Notes under the pieces: generated by a model
What the model was told of the DNA's origin: nothing
What the model saw: only the letters and a program-made list of their open reading frames with translations
The model's database searches: none
Assembly: GCA_963971225.1 (NCBI GenBank)
Contig: OZ020269.1
Location: 102,422,905-102,486,904, forward strand
DNA: 64,000 nucleotides
Source of the DNA: Melieria omissa
Taxonomy: Eukaryota > Arthropoda > Insecta > Diptera > Ulidiidae
Direction of reading: 5' to 3'
Shown here: one piece after another, positions 57,501 to 64,000 of the stretch
Layout: each line of letters begins with the position of its first letter
How positions within the stretch are numbered: the first letter of the stretch is position 1
Program-made: the position numbers and the translations under genes

Positions 57501-60500
57501 ATTTCAAGCCCTCATGCATTCAATCAGCTGTTAATAGCAGAACTTAACTTTCGTCTGCGTCATTATTGACTTCTTTGTTATCACAAACTGTCATAAATTC
57601 GATCAAATCGAAAGGGCTTTCTCGCATTAAGTCATCGAGCCGTTAGCCGTTTGAATGTTGTTAAAACCTTCGCCTCCAATTGCATTCGATAGATTTATAA
57701 TTTCAGAATACGCAGCTGAATACGCTACGAAACTTCCACTTTTGACGCATGCTGGCAACATTTTTTTCCAACAAGCATTTAAGATCTATTGGCGCAACTG
57801 TTTGATGGCAAAAGAAAATTTCTCCATGCTTGCACAACATTCGAATTACTTTCTTCTACTAAATCTAAAATATATTTAAACCTTTGATTGATTTAGTACA
57901 TTTTAAAAGCTGCCATAATACCTTGATTGAGTGGCTGAATCAGCGAAATGTTATTTGGCAACAGCAATCGACCAACGACCAAAGGTATTTTGAATTCCTC
58001 AGAACTTCAGGAACAAAACAGTTGTTGAACCAATTTATAAACAGATCAGATGTCATTCATGCCTTTTTATTCGCCATCAAAGGAACTGGAAGGTTTTTAA
58101 TGTTCTTACCTCTTAAAGCTCGTGACATAAGGGATTTATTGATTAAAAGAGGCTTTAACATTTTATCACCAGATGCTTAACTGCAAAACAAGAACGTCTC
58201 CCGATCTTTCGACACTTTAAAACCACCAAATTTTTCCATATTTTGCTATTCACATTCTTCTAGGCATTTTCTTCCAGAACAATTGCGTTTCGTCGGCATT
58301 AAATTTTTGCTCTGGAGTATAACCGCTCTGTTCAATTATTTCTGCTAGTTTATCCGCCTTTAGCCTTTTCGTCTGCTAATACTGTTTCTTCTTTTATTTT
58401 TACATTGTGAAATGTGTGTCTTTTCAGAAAACCTGTCAGCCATCCTTTACTTGCATTAAATGACAGTTTCTTCGTTGCCTGAAGACTTGTTGATGGTTCC
58501 AATTCCTGAAGTCGGTTGTATATTCTAAGTGCTTTCGTTTTTATAATTTTTCCATCAATATGTATTTTTGTCCCCGCTGCAAATCCTCCATCCAAAAAAC
58601 ATGTGCTCTTCTGTTTACTCCCACTAAGATTTCGACTATAAGATGTTTTAGCACTAAGTTCCGATCCAGAAATTATTGATTGTCTATTGGAATTCATATT
58701 TTTTCTAATTGTTCTTATAGTCGCTTCACTTAATCCAAAAGCTCTGCCAACAAACGTGCCACCTTCTCTCTAGACAGTGTAAGATTTTTATTTTGGTTCG
58801 CAACAAACGGAATATTTTGTGATTTTTTAGGCATTTTATTAATAAGGGTACTGTAAAAACAATATGAAATAATATTGCTTATAGAACTTTTGTAAATCGA
58901 CAATTTAACACAATATTACCTTTTTTAGTAGTAAAAAGTTTAAAAAAAGTTTAATAGTAAAAACTGAAAATTTTGCCACCTAATTAAAAGAACTTTTATT
59001 TGACCATTGACTTTTAGAACTTTATTGTAATTATTTATCACGTCCACACAACACAGTACTGAATAACGAGATGCTGTAATAGAAATCGGGTATTCCCCGT
59101 AAAGTAAACAAGCCATGAAGTGGAGTTGCCATATAGATAAGTTTCTGAATGACACTGTCAAAATTGAAATAAACAAAATTTTTTTGTTATTCGTGCTGGA
59201 ACAAAAAATTCCTTTAAAAATGTAAAAAATCGGTTAAAATCGCGTAAAAACGACCGTGTAAAAAAGAGTTGGGTGTATACGTTTATGGTGAGAAACTCAT
59301 GGATACAATTTGAAAATATTTGCAGAATTTGCCTGTGAATCAAGCAAGACATGCAAATATGCCTAATTGTGGTTGTGGATGCGTAAGTACACTTGTGTAA
59401 GCCCTTACGTTGAGCAGTTAAGCGATAGCAATTAAATCGAATTGCAGAGTGCAGCTGCGCACCCGTCGAGAGGTTACTTCCCACCACCACCACCACCACC
59501 ACCACCACCCGGAGCGTGCCATTCTGGGTCGTACTATTCAACTGGACCGAGCACCCATTCGGGTAAGCGTCTGAATTCAGGTCGAACGGTTACAGTTCTT
59601 TGTTTTACAATTATTTGTTTTCTTGTTAAAAGCTTACAAATCAATGCACACTTCTTGGCGTCATTATAATGGCACTTGTAAAAAGCTGTGTGGGTTTTGG
59701 ACTCACTTTTTTCTAAGAGATAAACTACCAATAGCTTGATCCCTATCAATTTTAATGTACGGACGCGTGCAAACTGAAACCGACGGTGTAGGACTTCAAT
59801 ATGTTAGTGGTTTTAGAATTCTTTGAAGTGGTGCTTATCTAAGCTCGCCGAAGAAATCTACTAAGTAGAGTTCTTTCTGTGCCAATGGATGTTTATAGTG
59901 TAGGATCTATGTACATGGATGCTAAAGGAAACCCAAATTTGAATTGACCTGAGCTTTTCGCTTAAGTCAAATTGTAATAGTTATCACTGCCCACGCAGAG
60001 CCTCAGGTAAAGTCCTGAAGCTGGATGCTCGTATGTGATCTTTATGTAGACAAATATAACAAATATATAACTGAGTAGAAGCAGTGGATAAGCGAGGTTT
60101 ACTAAAAATTAAGAGATTTAACACAATCAATACAACTAAAAACAATCTATTCAATTTGAAAACAGGATCGCATTACGCATACGGCAGCACCCCCCGCGAA
60201 AAGAAACCTAAATTTTATAAAAGAATGTTTTGCAATGGCAAGACCCGAAACAAACACGCTGTACGTATTATTTGGACTGCAATGGCGTAAAACATTTGAT
60301 CCAAATAAATTTATCTCCTATATAGGAATGCAAGAGAGATAAAAGAAGATGTACGTGTCACGCGAAGAAGTCTGCATGCAAGCAGCAATGTCACGCCACG
60401 AGTCCAGGTACAGTTCGGCCGATTAATTGGCCGTAATACAGATCGAAGCCAAAGGCCAAAGCTAAAGGCCGAACCCAAAGTCTAAGCCAAAGACCGAATC

Positions 60501-62109
60501 CAATGGGTAATGGCCGAAGCTAAAAGCCGAAGCTGAATGTTGAAGATATTAGCTGAAGCTGAGCATCAAAGCGGAAGGCCAAAGCTAATGGTCAAAGTCA
60601 AAAGCCGAAGCTGAAGGCTGAAGATAATGGCCAAAGCTTAAAACTTAAGTTGAAGGCCGAGGCCAAAAGCTGGAGACCGAAGCTAATGGCCGAACCTGAA
60701 GTCCGAAGCCAATAGCTGAAGCGAAAGCCCGAGGCTAATGGCCGAAGCCAAAAGCCAAAGCTGAATGCTGAAGATATGAGCTTAAGTTGAGCATCAAAGC
60801 GGAAGGCCGAAGCTAATGGCCAAAATCAAAAGCCTGAAGGAGGCTGAAGATAATGACCAAAGCTTAAAACTTAAGTTGAAGTCCGAGGTCAAAAGCTGAA
60901 GACCGAAGCTTATGGCCGAAGCTGAAGTCCGAAGCCAATAGCCGCAGCGAAAGCCCGAGGCTAATGGCCGAAGCCAAAAGCCGAAGCTGAATGCTGAAGA
61001 TATTAGCAGAAGCTAAGCATCAAAGCGGAAGGCCGAAGCTAATGACCAAAGTCAAAAGCCGAAGCTGAAGGCTGAATATAATGGCCAAAGCTTAAAACCG
61101 AACTTGAAGGCCGAGGCCAAAAGCTGAAGACCGAAGCTAATGGCCGAAGCTGAAGTCCGAGCCAAAACTTAAGACCAAAGCCAATGGGCGAAGCTAAAAG
61201 CCGAAGTTGAAGGCCAAAGCTGATGAACAAATCTTAAGGCCGTCAGCTTATAGCCAAAGTCCATGGTCGAAGCCGGAAGTGAACAAATTATGAGTACATA
61301 TCGCTCGATATGGCAAGGCAAAAGTAACGTAAAAAGTTGTAGTTATCAATGAATTGTGCCAATTATTGTCAGTCATTGCAGCTTTTCTCAAAATTAAAAA
61401 GAAATTGCATTATTCAGCTTCGGCGTTGGCATTGGTCGAACACTTAGTTCGGTCTCTAGTTAACAAATAAGGTCTAACATGTGAAGTTGAAAGGTCTGAC
61501 GATCCATAAACCAGGTGGCATGGCCAAGCCATGTTCGGATTAAGAAAACTCAAACATCTGAACCCAATTATTCACTTGATCAAATCAAATTATAATGATT
61601 ACTTTACTGAACTAATAGATGGACATCCTGGCGGCTATGGTAAAAAGCATTCACACTGCGCAACGTACCCCACTGAACAAACCATAGTCGAGCACCAACC
61701 GTGCATGAGGGGTACGTATTAACAATGTTTGAATAGTTGAAATATGTTAGTCTGATCGAGTTAGCAGAAGGCGATTAAAAATGATTGAGGGATTTATTGT
61801 CAACTTTCTGACCAATAGCAGTTGTGCGAAACTATCTATCCATTTATATATATATACGAGTATGTACGATTTGCATTCACCATAAGTGAACCATGACTAG
61901 TTCGATCGCTAACTTACTGATAAGAAGTATTTTTTTTAAACTAGCAGTAGTTCAACGTTTGTTGAGGACTCAGGCGATTAAATTAGCATTAGTCACCCGT
62001 CATCGGTCAAGCGATGATTACTTTGTACTATGTAAAAGAGATTAACAAATTGTTTTTTCAGCAACAGCGGGATGTCCCACGTACGAGCCCGCGAAACCTC
62101 CCAAGAAAG
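41955..62109 (+). CDS. Gene C: prominin-like paralogue, 3' end outside window
   Basis: Exons: 41955-42132, 42319-42520, 45978-46085, 46199-46356, 48049-48180, 48237-48349, 48778-48937, 51293-51420, 52446-52540, 52617-52721, 54631-55306, 57043-57261, 57324-57368, 59326-59382, 59448-59562, 60166-60260, 60326-60407, 61619-61711 and 62062-62109, open in phase 1 at the end. The first twelve encode 758 residues with the same five-TM plan as A and B; the next seven add about 74. Introns are swollen by transposons (up to 3.4 kb). Exon 2 is in frame here without the 4-base loss. It is the most diverged copy. Splice sites are sound throughout, so it looks functional; the terminal exon lies beyond 64000. 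Confidence 0.65.
42775..43270 (-). mobile_element. Non-LTR retrotransposon C-terminal fragment (second family)
   Basis: The - strand encodes LTGHWTVGRHAQGLGL followed by CRSCNSVDSEESVAHLMCHC, the Cys/His motif found after RNase H in Jockey/R1-type elements. It is 5'-truncated and lies in gene C intron 2. Confidence 0.7.
43271..43996. other. Intron 2 sequence, probably decayed retroelement
   Basis: Blocks resembling retroelement coding or UTR sequence occur around 43500-43790, but no frame can be followed. Confidence 0.3.
43997..45300 (-). mobile_element. DD41D (rosa-type) Tc1/mariner element, complete ends
   Basis: Terminal inverted repeats of 30 bases (43997-44026 and 45271-45300) differ at one base, and TA lies on both sides (43995-43996, 45301-45302), the target duplication of this superfamily. 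Total length is 1,304 bases. It is inserted in intron 2 of gene C. Confidence 0.9.
44102..45186 (-). pseudogene. Transposase of the DD41D element, frameshifted
   Basis: It begins at an ATG (45186) with MERYTLQKRIEIIKI and runs about 55 codons before the frame is lost; a second frame continues (VSDVKNKTSARRSRTTENIA), and a further frameshift near 44925 leads to the catalytic part. That part shows LTDEAHFHLGG (first Asp), FRQDGATCHTS (second) and WPPRSCDLTPCDFFLW (third). I count 41 residues between the second and third Asp, the rosa-type spacing; rosa was first described from a tephritid. At least two frameshifts make the copy inactive. Confidence 0.8.
45301..45977. other. Remainder of gene C intron 2
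   Basis: AT-rich, no supported feature apart from the pyrimidine tract and acceptor tttttacag at 45977. Confidence 0.5.
45978..46356 (+). CDS. Gene C exons 3-4: TM2 and start of first loop
   Basis: Exon 3 (45978-46085, 108 nt as in A and B) reads FLYYVLFKRLNTGCERSKLK, then TM2 (LLVTLLLFLFTLPLL). Exon 4 (46199-46356) has ALWRAWEMYQAMSS and DQLNVLFRKNFDEMKKLYADSE, aligning with VLLKTNFDELKQFFTDSE in gene A. Confidence 0.72.
46357..48048. other. Gene C intron 4
   Basis: 1.7 kb with no exon support. Holds the satellite block at 47190-47700; short open frames near 46550-47030 show no homology I recognise. Confidence 0.5.
47190..47700 (+). repeat. Satellite of about 100-bp monomers with a 252-bp higher-order unit
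   Basis: The string agttactaaaactttc recurs with three monomer types: one followed by ccatatggattaag (47199, 47451), one by aatatggatgaag (about 47298, 47555) and one by agtctggaag (about 47394, 47645, where it reads agttattaaaactttc). The A-B-C order repeats at about 252 bases. Confidence 0.8.
48049..48937 (+). CDS. Gene C exons 5-7: first large loop
   Basis: Exons 48049-48180 (TVERLKHINYTDFPVNVT), 48237-48349 (FRQTYRAANKQSAPNFQLER, aligned with FYRFTYRMFHVNR of gene A) and 48778-48937 (ETLIAIFEILDRLN, ending DDMG). Phases equal those of A and B. Divergence from A is high, but motifs at exon ends are retained. The exon 7 acceptor (acaaag) is weak. Confidence 0.65.
48938..51292. other. Gene C intron 7
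   Basis: 2.35 kb, very AT-rich. Contains the TTAA-flanked element (49478-50086) and a short piece of the recurrent retrotransposon 3' end on the - strand (about 51080-51190) just before exon 8. Confidence 0.5.
49478..50086. mobile_element. MITE with inverted ends and TTAA flanks
   Basis: Ends gggggtcgtctacgta (49478-49493) and its reverse complement (50071-50086) are perfect over 16 bases, with TTAA directly outside both (49474-49477, 50087-50090). TTAA duplication is the hallmark of piggyBac-type insertion. The 609-base interior is AT-rich and has no transposase, so it is non-autonomous. Confidence 0.75.
51293..51420 (+). CDS. Gene C exon 8: end of first loop
   Basis: Acceptor cttttaatag, donor GTACGT. 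Encodes EAQLKKVANALDRELDN and ends LFLSLWATL, aligning with ESQLSQIDDSIKSQLNRAL in gene A and LLATL at the end of gene B exon 8. The phase fits exactly. Confidence 0.65.
51421..52445. other. Gene C intron 8
   Basis: No gene supported. A TACATA/TATG simple-sequence patch lies at about 52288-52350. Confidence 0.5.
52446..52721 (+). CDS. Gene C exons 9-10: TM3 and TM4
   Basis: Exon 9 (52446-52540, 95 nt) reads LAILLLISIFSGLPGFHCRV. Exon 10 (52617-52721) reads TIWLILLSIILIGLIAMYQF. The ctcacaag acceptor corresponds to that in A and B. Confidence 0.72.
52722..54630. other. Gene C intron 10
   Basis: 1.9 kb without supported exons. Includes the retrotransposon fragment at about 54130-54310. Confidence 0.5.
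54130..54310 (-). mobile_element. Truncated non-LTR retrotransposon 3' end
   Basis: The reverse complement encodes WLRWLGHVSRMNNKTLAKEM and the adjoining end seen in the other five fragments. Confidence 0.6.
54631..55306 (+). CDS. Gene C exon 11: second large extracellular loop
   Basis: 676 nt; opens QRKQSIGEYMAENCKPNETL and ends CTCDIMAL before donor GTAAGT. Conserved with A and B: GYGGIPKLNM, KCVYCNFT, MFYDNETVRLQEFQTDPFPD and NLTSCEYLLPKTMGGCTC. It is about 10 codons longer than in A and B through its middle. Sequons include NMT, NFT and NLT. The open frame beyond the donor (to 55483) is intron. Confidence 0.78.
55696..56609. mobile_element. Tandem hAT-like elements sharing 8-bp duplications
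   Basis: Ends CAGTGGTCGGCAAA (55696) and TTTGCCGACCACTG (ending 56609) are inverted. The 8-base CTCTAAAG stands at 55688-55695, 55853-55860 and 56610-56617. The first copy (55696-55852, 157 bases) is complete; the second (55861-56609) has lost part of its left end and carries another insertion. No transposase. Confidence 0.8.
55931..56372. mobile_element. Nested hAT-like MITE
   Basis: Inverted ends of 30 bases (beginning CAGCGATTAAGCG) at 55931-55960 and 56343-56372 are perfect and are flanked by the 8-base duplication GTTCAGAC (55923-55930, 56373-56380). Length 442. A perfect 26-base palindrome lies inside at 56013-56038. Confidence 0.85.
57043..57368 (+). CDS. Gene C exons 12-13: TM5 and Cys-rich proximal tail
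   Basis: Exon 12 (57043-57261) holds TM5 (GFWIYSFIIFFLLLPILLLS), then a KQT run encoded by an AAACAAAC microsatellite, and ends TRCGCGC at donor GTACGT. Exon 13 (57324-57368) encodes HLLVDPPRDRCCCGC, matching DLLVEASEP of gene A exon 13. The RCxCGC exon ending also occurs in gene A exon 12. Confidence 0.72.
57655..58180 (+). other. Unidentified + strand open frames inside the Tigger-like element
   Basis: Two consecutive frames (57655-57879 and 57884-58180, the latter with WLNQRNVIWQQQSTNDQRYF and KARDIRDLLIKRGFN) read like protein but I cannot identify them. They occupy the place where transposase C-terminal sequence would be expected on the other strand. They may be foreign sequence carried by the element, or chance. 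Confidence 0.3.
58250..58850 (-). pseudogene. Tigger-like transposase remnant
   Basis: The - strand shows a CENP-B/Tigger-type DNA-binding motif (FNASKGWLTGFLKRHTFHNV) and, after a frame break, FNADETQLFWKKMPRR, the usual start of the catalytic part in Tigger proteins. The rest of the catalytic region is not recognisable toward 57600. Inactive. Confidence 0.7.
59326..59562 (+). CDS. Gene C exons 14-15: Cys-rich and polyproline tail exons
   Basis: Exon 14 (59326-59382) ends NCGCGC at GTAAGT, the third exon in a row ending in a CxCGC-like motif. Exon 15 (59448-59562) opens SAAAHPSRGYF, corresponding to SANVDQPRSS in gene B exon 13, then has ten prolines from a CCA run, then GACHSGSYYSTGPSTHSG. 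Phase 1 at the end as in A and B. Confidence 0.65.
59563..60165. other. Gene C intron 15
   Basis: 600 bases with no recognised feature. Confidence 0.5.
60166..60407 (+). CDS. Gene C exons 16-17: basic Cys-rich tail exons
   Basis: Exon 16 (60166-60260) encodes SHYAYGSTPREKKPKFYKRM and then FCNGKTRNKHA. Exon 17 (60326-60407) encodes ECKRDKRRCTCHAKKSACKQ followed by QCHATSPG. Acceptors aaaacag and ctatatag, donors GTACGT and GTACAG. Exon 16 occupies the position of gene A exon 20 (phase 1 to 0). The dense Cys/Lys pattern has no family match. Confidence 0.55.
60420..61290 (+). repeat. GCCGAAGCTAAA-type minisatellite
   Basis: About 870 bases built from a degenerate GCCRAAGCYRAA unit (6/12-base period). 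A higher-order unit of about 225-230 bases is marked by gcatcaaagcggaaggcc near 60561, 60793 and 61016. Frames on the + strand are stopped, so it is not coding as it stands. It lies in gene C intron 17. Confidence 0.9.
61619..62109 (+). CDS. Gene C exons 18-19: phase 1-1 tail exons
   Basis: Exon 18 (61619-61711) after acceptor ctaatag encodes DGHPGGYGKKHSHCATYPTE and then QTIVEHQPCMRG. Exon 19 (62062-62109) after ttttttcag encodes TAGCPTYEPAKPPKKG. Both are phase 1 at each end, like the gene A cassette exons, and occupy the equivalent place. The gene continues past the window. Confidence 0.55.
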
Positions 62110-62623
62110 GTATGTACGATGGGTGCAGTGGTCAAATGATTGCATCCAATATTTAAATGAAATATATCGATTAATGACTAATAAATATGTGGATTTTGTG
62201 GAAGTTTGTCAATCCTCTAATTAAAAACATAGCATAATATTATTCGCGTTAGCTTCTTCATATGTGTAAGATTTTGAATACGATATTATAGATAATATTT
62301 GCGTCCGTCCTAGTCGCTGTCTGTTCTCGAGTGTTCAATGTACCGTTTTGAGTCCGTTATCGTTGTCCGCGTCTCGTCAAGTTTCGTCCAGTTGCAGTGT
62401 CGTATTCGTCGTAGATTTAAGTCCCAAATCCCACATATATTATAAAGCAAGATAACATAGTATCTGATTGTTTGATATTTCATTGTAGAGGGAATTTCAC
62501 AGGCTATAATATGATATCAAACTTATAATAGCTTAATAATGGAATTTTCTGAGAAAAAAATTCGTTGTTAAAAAATTTTTGTAAAAAAAAAACATTTCGC
62601 TTTTAACTCATTGTTGGTACATA
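62110..62623. other. Gene C intron 19 up to the mariner insertion
   Basis: No feature recognised; a GTCC/GTCG-rich patch at 62305-62425 differs in composition from its AT-rich surroundings. Confidence 0.4.
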
Positions 62624-63844
62624 CGAGGGTCGCCTTTTATATTTTTTCAGAAAAGAAGAAAATGGTTTTGAATGCATTCAAAACAATTGTCGAAGCACTT
62701 TTTCCACTTCGATTGAGACACCTCCAAAACATGGTTTTTGAATGCTTCAGCAGCATCTTCTGGCGATGAAAATCGTTAACCTCGCCAATTTTTTTTTGAT
62801 GTGTGGGAATAAAATGAAGTCATGGTGCTAGGGTACTAGGCTAGAGCTGTATGGCGTATGACCCATTAAATCAATGCTTTGGTCGATCAAATAGGCGGTT
62901 ATTTGAGCCGATGTGTGAGAACGCGCATTGTCTGGTGAAGAATGATTCAGCGTTGGCGGCTGTTTTTCCGTATTTCATTGAACACTTCTGTGCCACAAAT
63001 TGTTGTGTACCACTCAGAATTTACTGTTCTACGTTCTAATGTCATTGTAGCCACATGACCAATTTTTCCGAAGAAACAGGCGACCATTTTCTTCGATGTC
63101 CTGCGTGCCCGAACAACTTTTGTTGGATTTGGCTCATCTTGGAAGACCCACATGGTAGATTGCTGTTTTGTTGCGGGTTCATACGCATATATCCATGATT
63201 CGTCACCTGTCACGATCTTATAAACGTCTTTCGAAGTTCCGTGATCGAATTTTTCTATCAATTCTTTGCACCAATCGACACGAGCCTTGTTTGAGCGATT
63301 GCCAAGTTATGCGGGATCCAACGAGAACAAATCTTTCTGACAGCTTAATGTTCATACAATATCAAATGCAGGGCCGTGGAACTAATGCCCAAGAATGCCT
63401 CTATCCCACGGTATGTCACATGATGATCTTTCATTATCAGTTCACGCACGGCATCGATGGTTTCGGGCACAATGACCAATTTTGGATAACCTTAGCGAAA
63501 TTCGTCCTGGAGCAAGCTTGAATTCGTTAAACCAATTATAAATTGTCTTGAGGGTTAGTGCTTCATCACCAAATGCCGAATGAAGGCGATCGAAGCATTG
63601 TTGTTGAGATAATTCACTTCGGAAATCGTAAAAAATTGATGCTCGAAAATGTTCTCGAGTTAAATCCATTTTTTGACCGAGGTGAATTTTTCAAGTCAGT
63701 GTAAACAACACAAATAGCGCTTGAACATCAAAATGTTCTAAGCAGGTTTAAGGTAAAAAATTACAAACTTTTCAATGGCAATCTCAGATTTTTCGAAAAC
63801 TTACTAGACCATTCCTATTGAAAAAATATAAAAGGCAGCCTATG
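62624..63844 (-). mobile_element. mariner element with both ends
   Basis: Inverted ends of about 26 bases (gggtcgccttttatatttttt on the left, the near complement ending at 63844) are flanked by TA (62622-62623, 63845-63846). Length 1,221, close to the usual 1.3 kb of mariners. It lies in the last visible intron of gene C. Confidence 0.85.
62830..63669 (-). pseudogene. mariner transposase, multiply frameshifted
   Basis: The - strand starts MDLTREHFRASIFYDF at 63669 with the N-terminal helix-turn-helix region. The frame is lost near 63490, resumes 63261-62947 with VTGDESWIYAYEPATKQQST and NSEWYTTI, and a further frame contains PDNARSHTSAQ. The GDESW and DNA motifs match the DD34D mariner catalytic core. 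Several frameshifts and a stop make it inactive. Confidence 0.8.
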
Positions 63845-64000
63845 TATTACAAACCTAATGTTATACATCAATCGAAAGAGGAAGAAAATTCATATGCCAC
63901 CTATGTCGTTAGAATCGGTTGATAATTTCGGGAGAAATCCAGATATATAACTGGATCTTTGGGCGCGGACCACGCCCTCTGTGAATGTTTCCGCAGTAAA
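63845..64000. other. Right edge of window
   Basis: No feature supported in the final 155 bases; probably intron of gene C. Confidence 0.4.

Larger units (their letters stand above)
57390..59275 (-). mobile_element. Tigger/pogo-like DNA transposon in gene C intron 13
   Basis: Inverted ends cacccaactctttttt (57390 on) and the complement ending 59275 are flanked by TA (57388-57389, 59276-59277). Length 1,886. The - strand carries transposase remnants. It interrupts the intron between exons 13 and 14 without touching splice sites. Confidence 0.8.

Overview
The window is animal nuclear DNA, most likely from a higher fly (Diptera) and quite possibly a tephritid fruit fly. The evidence is short GT-AG introns of about 50-90 bases next to transposon-swollen ones, AATAAA poly(A) signals, several DNA transposons including a DD41D (rosa-type) mariner relative, tRNA-derived SINEs and non-LTR retrotransposon 3' ends. 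There are no operons, rRNA genes or functional tRNA genes. The species assignment is an inference. The core of the window is a head-to-tail array of at least four related genes on the + strand, called here gene 0, A, B and C. Gene 0 is seen only as its last exon (2-7093). Gene A (7917-26905), gene B (28093-37868) and gene C (41955 to beyond the window) each begin with twelve exons whose order, phases and often exact lengths match between copies. I reconstructed these exons by hand from splice sites. Together they encode a five-transmembrane protein: short N-terminus, TM1, short cytoplasmic loop, TM2, about 220-residue loop, TM3, short loop, TM4, about 215-residue loop with conserved cysteines and Asn-glycosylation sites, TM5. 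That plan and the sequence around TM5 fit the prominin (CD133) family. Downstream of TM5 the copies diverge radically. Gene A continues through about nineteen small exons, many of them recently duplicated cassettes (354-bp and 429-bp units with their introns). It ends in one giant 7.9-kb exon of three successive tandem-repeat zones (37-, 58- and 36-residue units) and a cysteine-rich end. Joined, it predicts about 4,230 residues, of which only about 690 form the membrane core. Gene 0 has an equivalent giant exon built on a 90-residue unit, with a homologous cysteine-rich end. Gene B has a much shorter tail made of six unrelated Gln/Pro-rich units of about 60 residues. Gene C has Cys-, Lys- and Pro-rich small exons and runs off the right edge. 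The likely common picture is a plasma-membrane protein family whose cytoplasmic tails are being rebuilt by in-frame repeat and exon amplification. A conserved CAAAATT element about 100 bases upstream of each start resembles a motif reported for fly testis promoters, which hints at male-germline expression (weak inference). Mobile and simple repeats fill the introns and gaps: a DD41D mariner relative (43997-45300), a mariner (62624-63844), a Tigger/pogo-like element (57390-59275), tandem and nested hAT-like elements (55696-56609), a TTAA-flanked MITE (49478-50086), two SINE families, six truncated copies of one non-LTR element 3' end, a pentanucleotide array (34741-35385), a satellite with higher-order structure (about 47190-47700) and a GCCGAAGC-type minisatellite (60420-61290).
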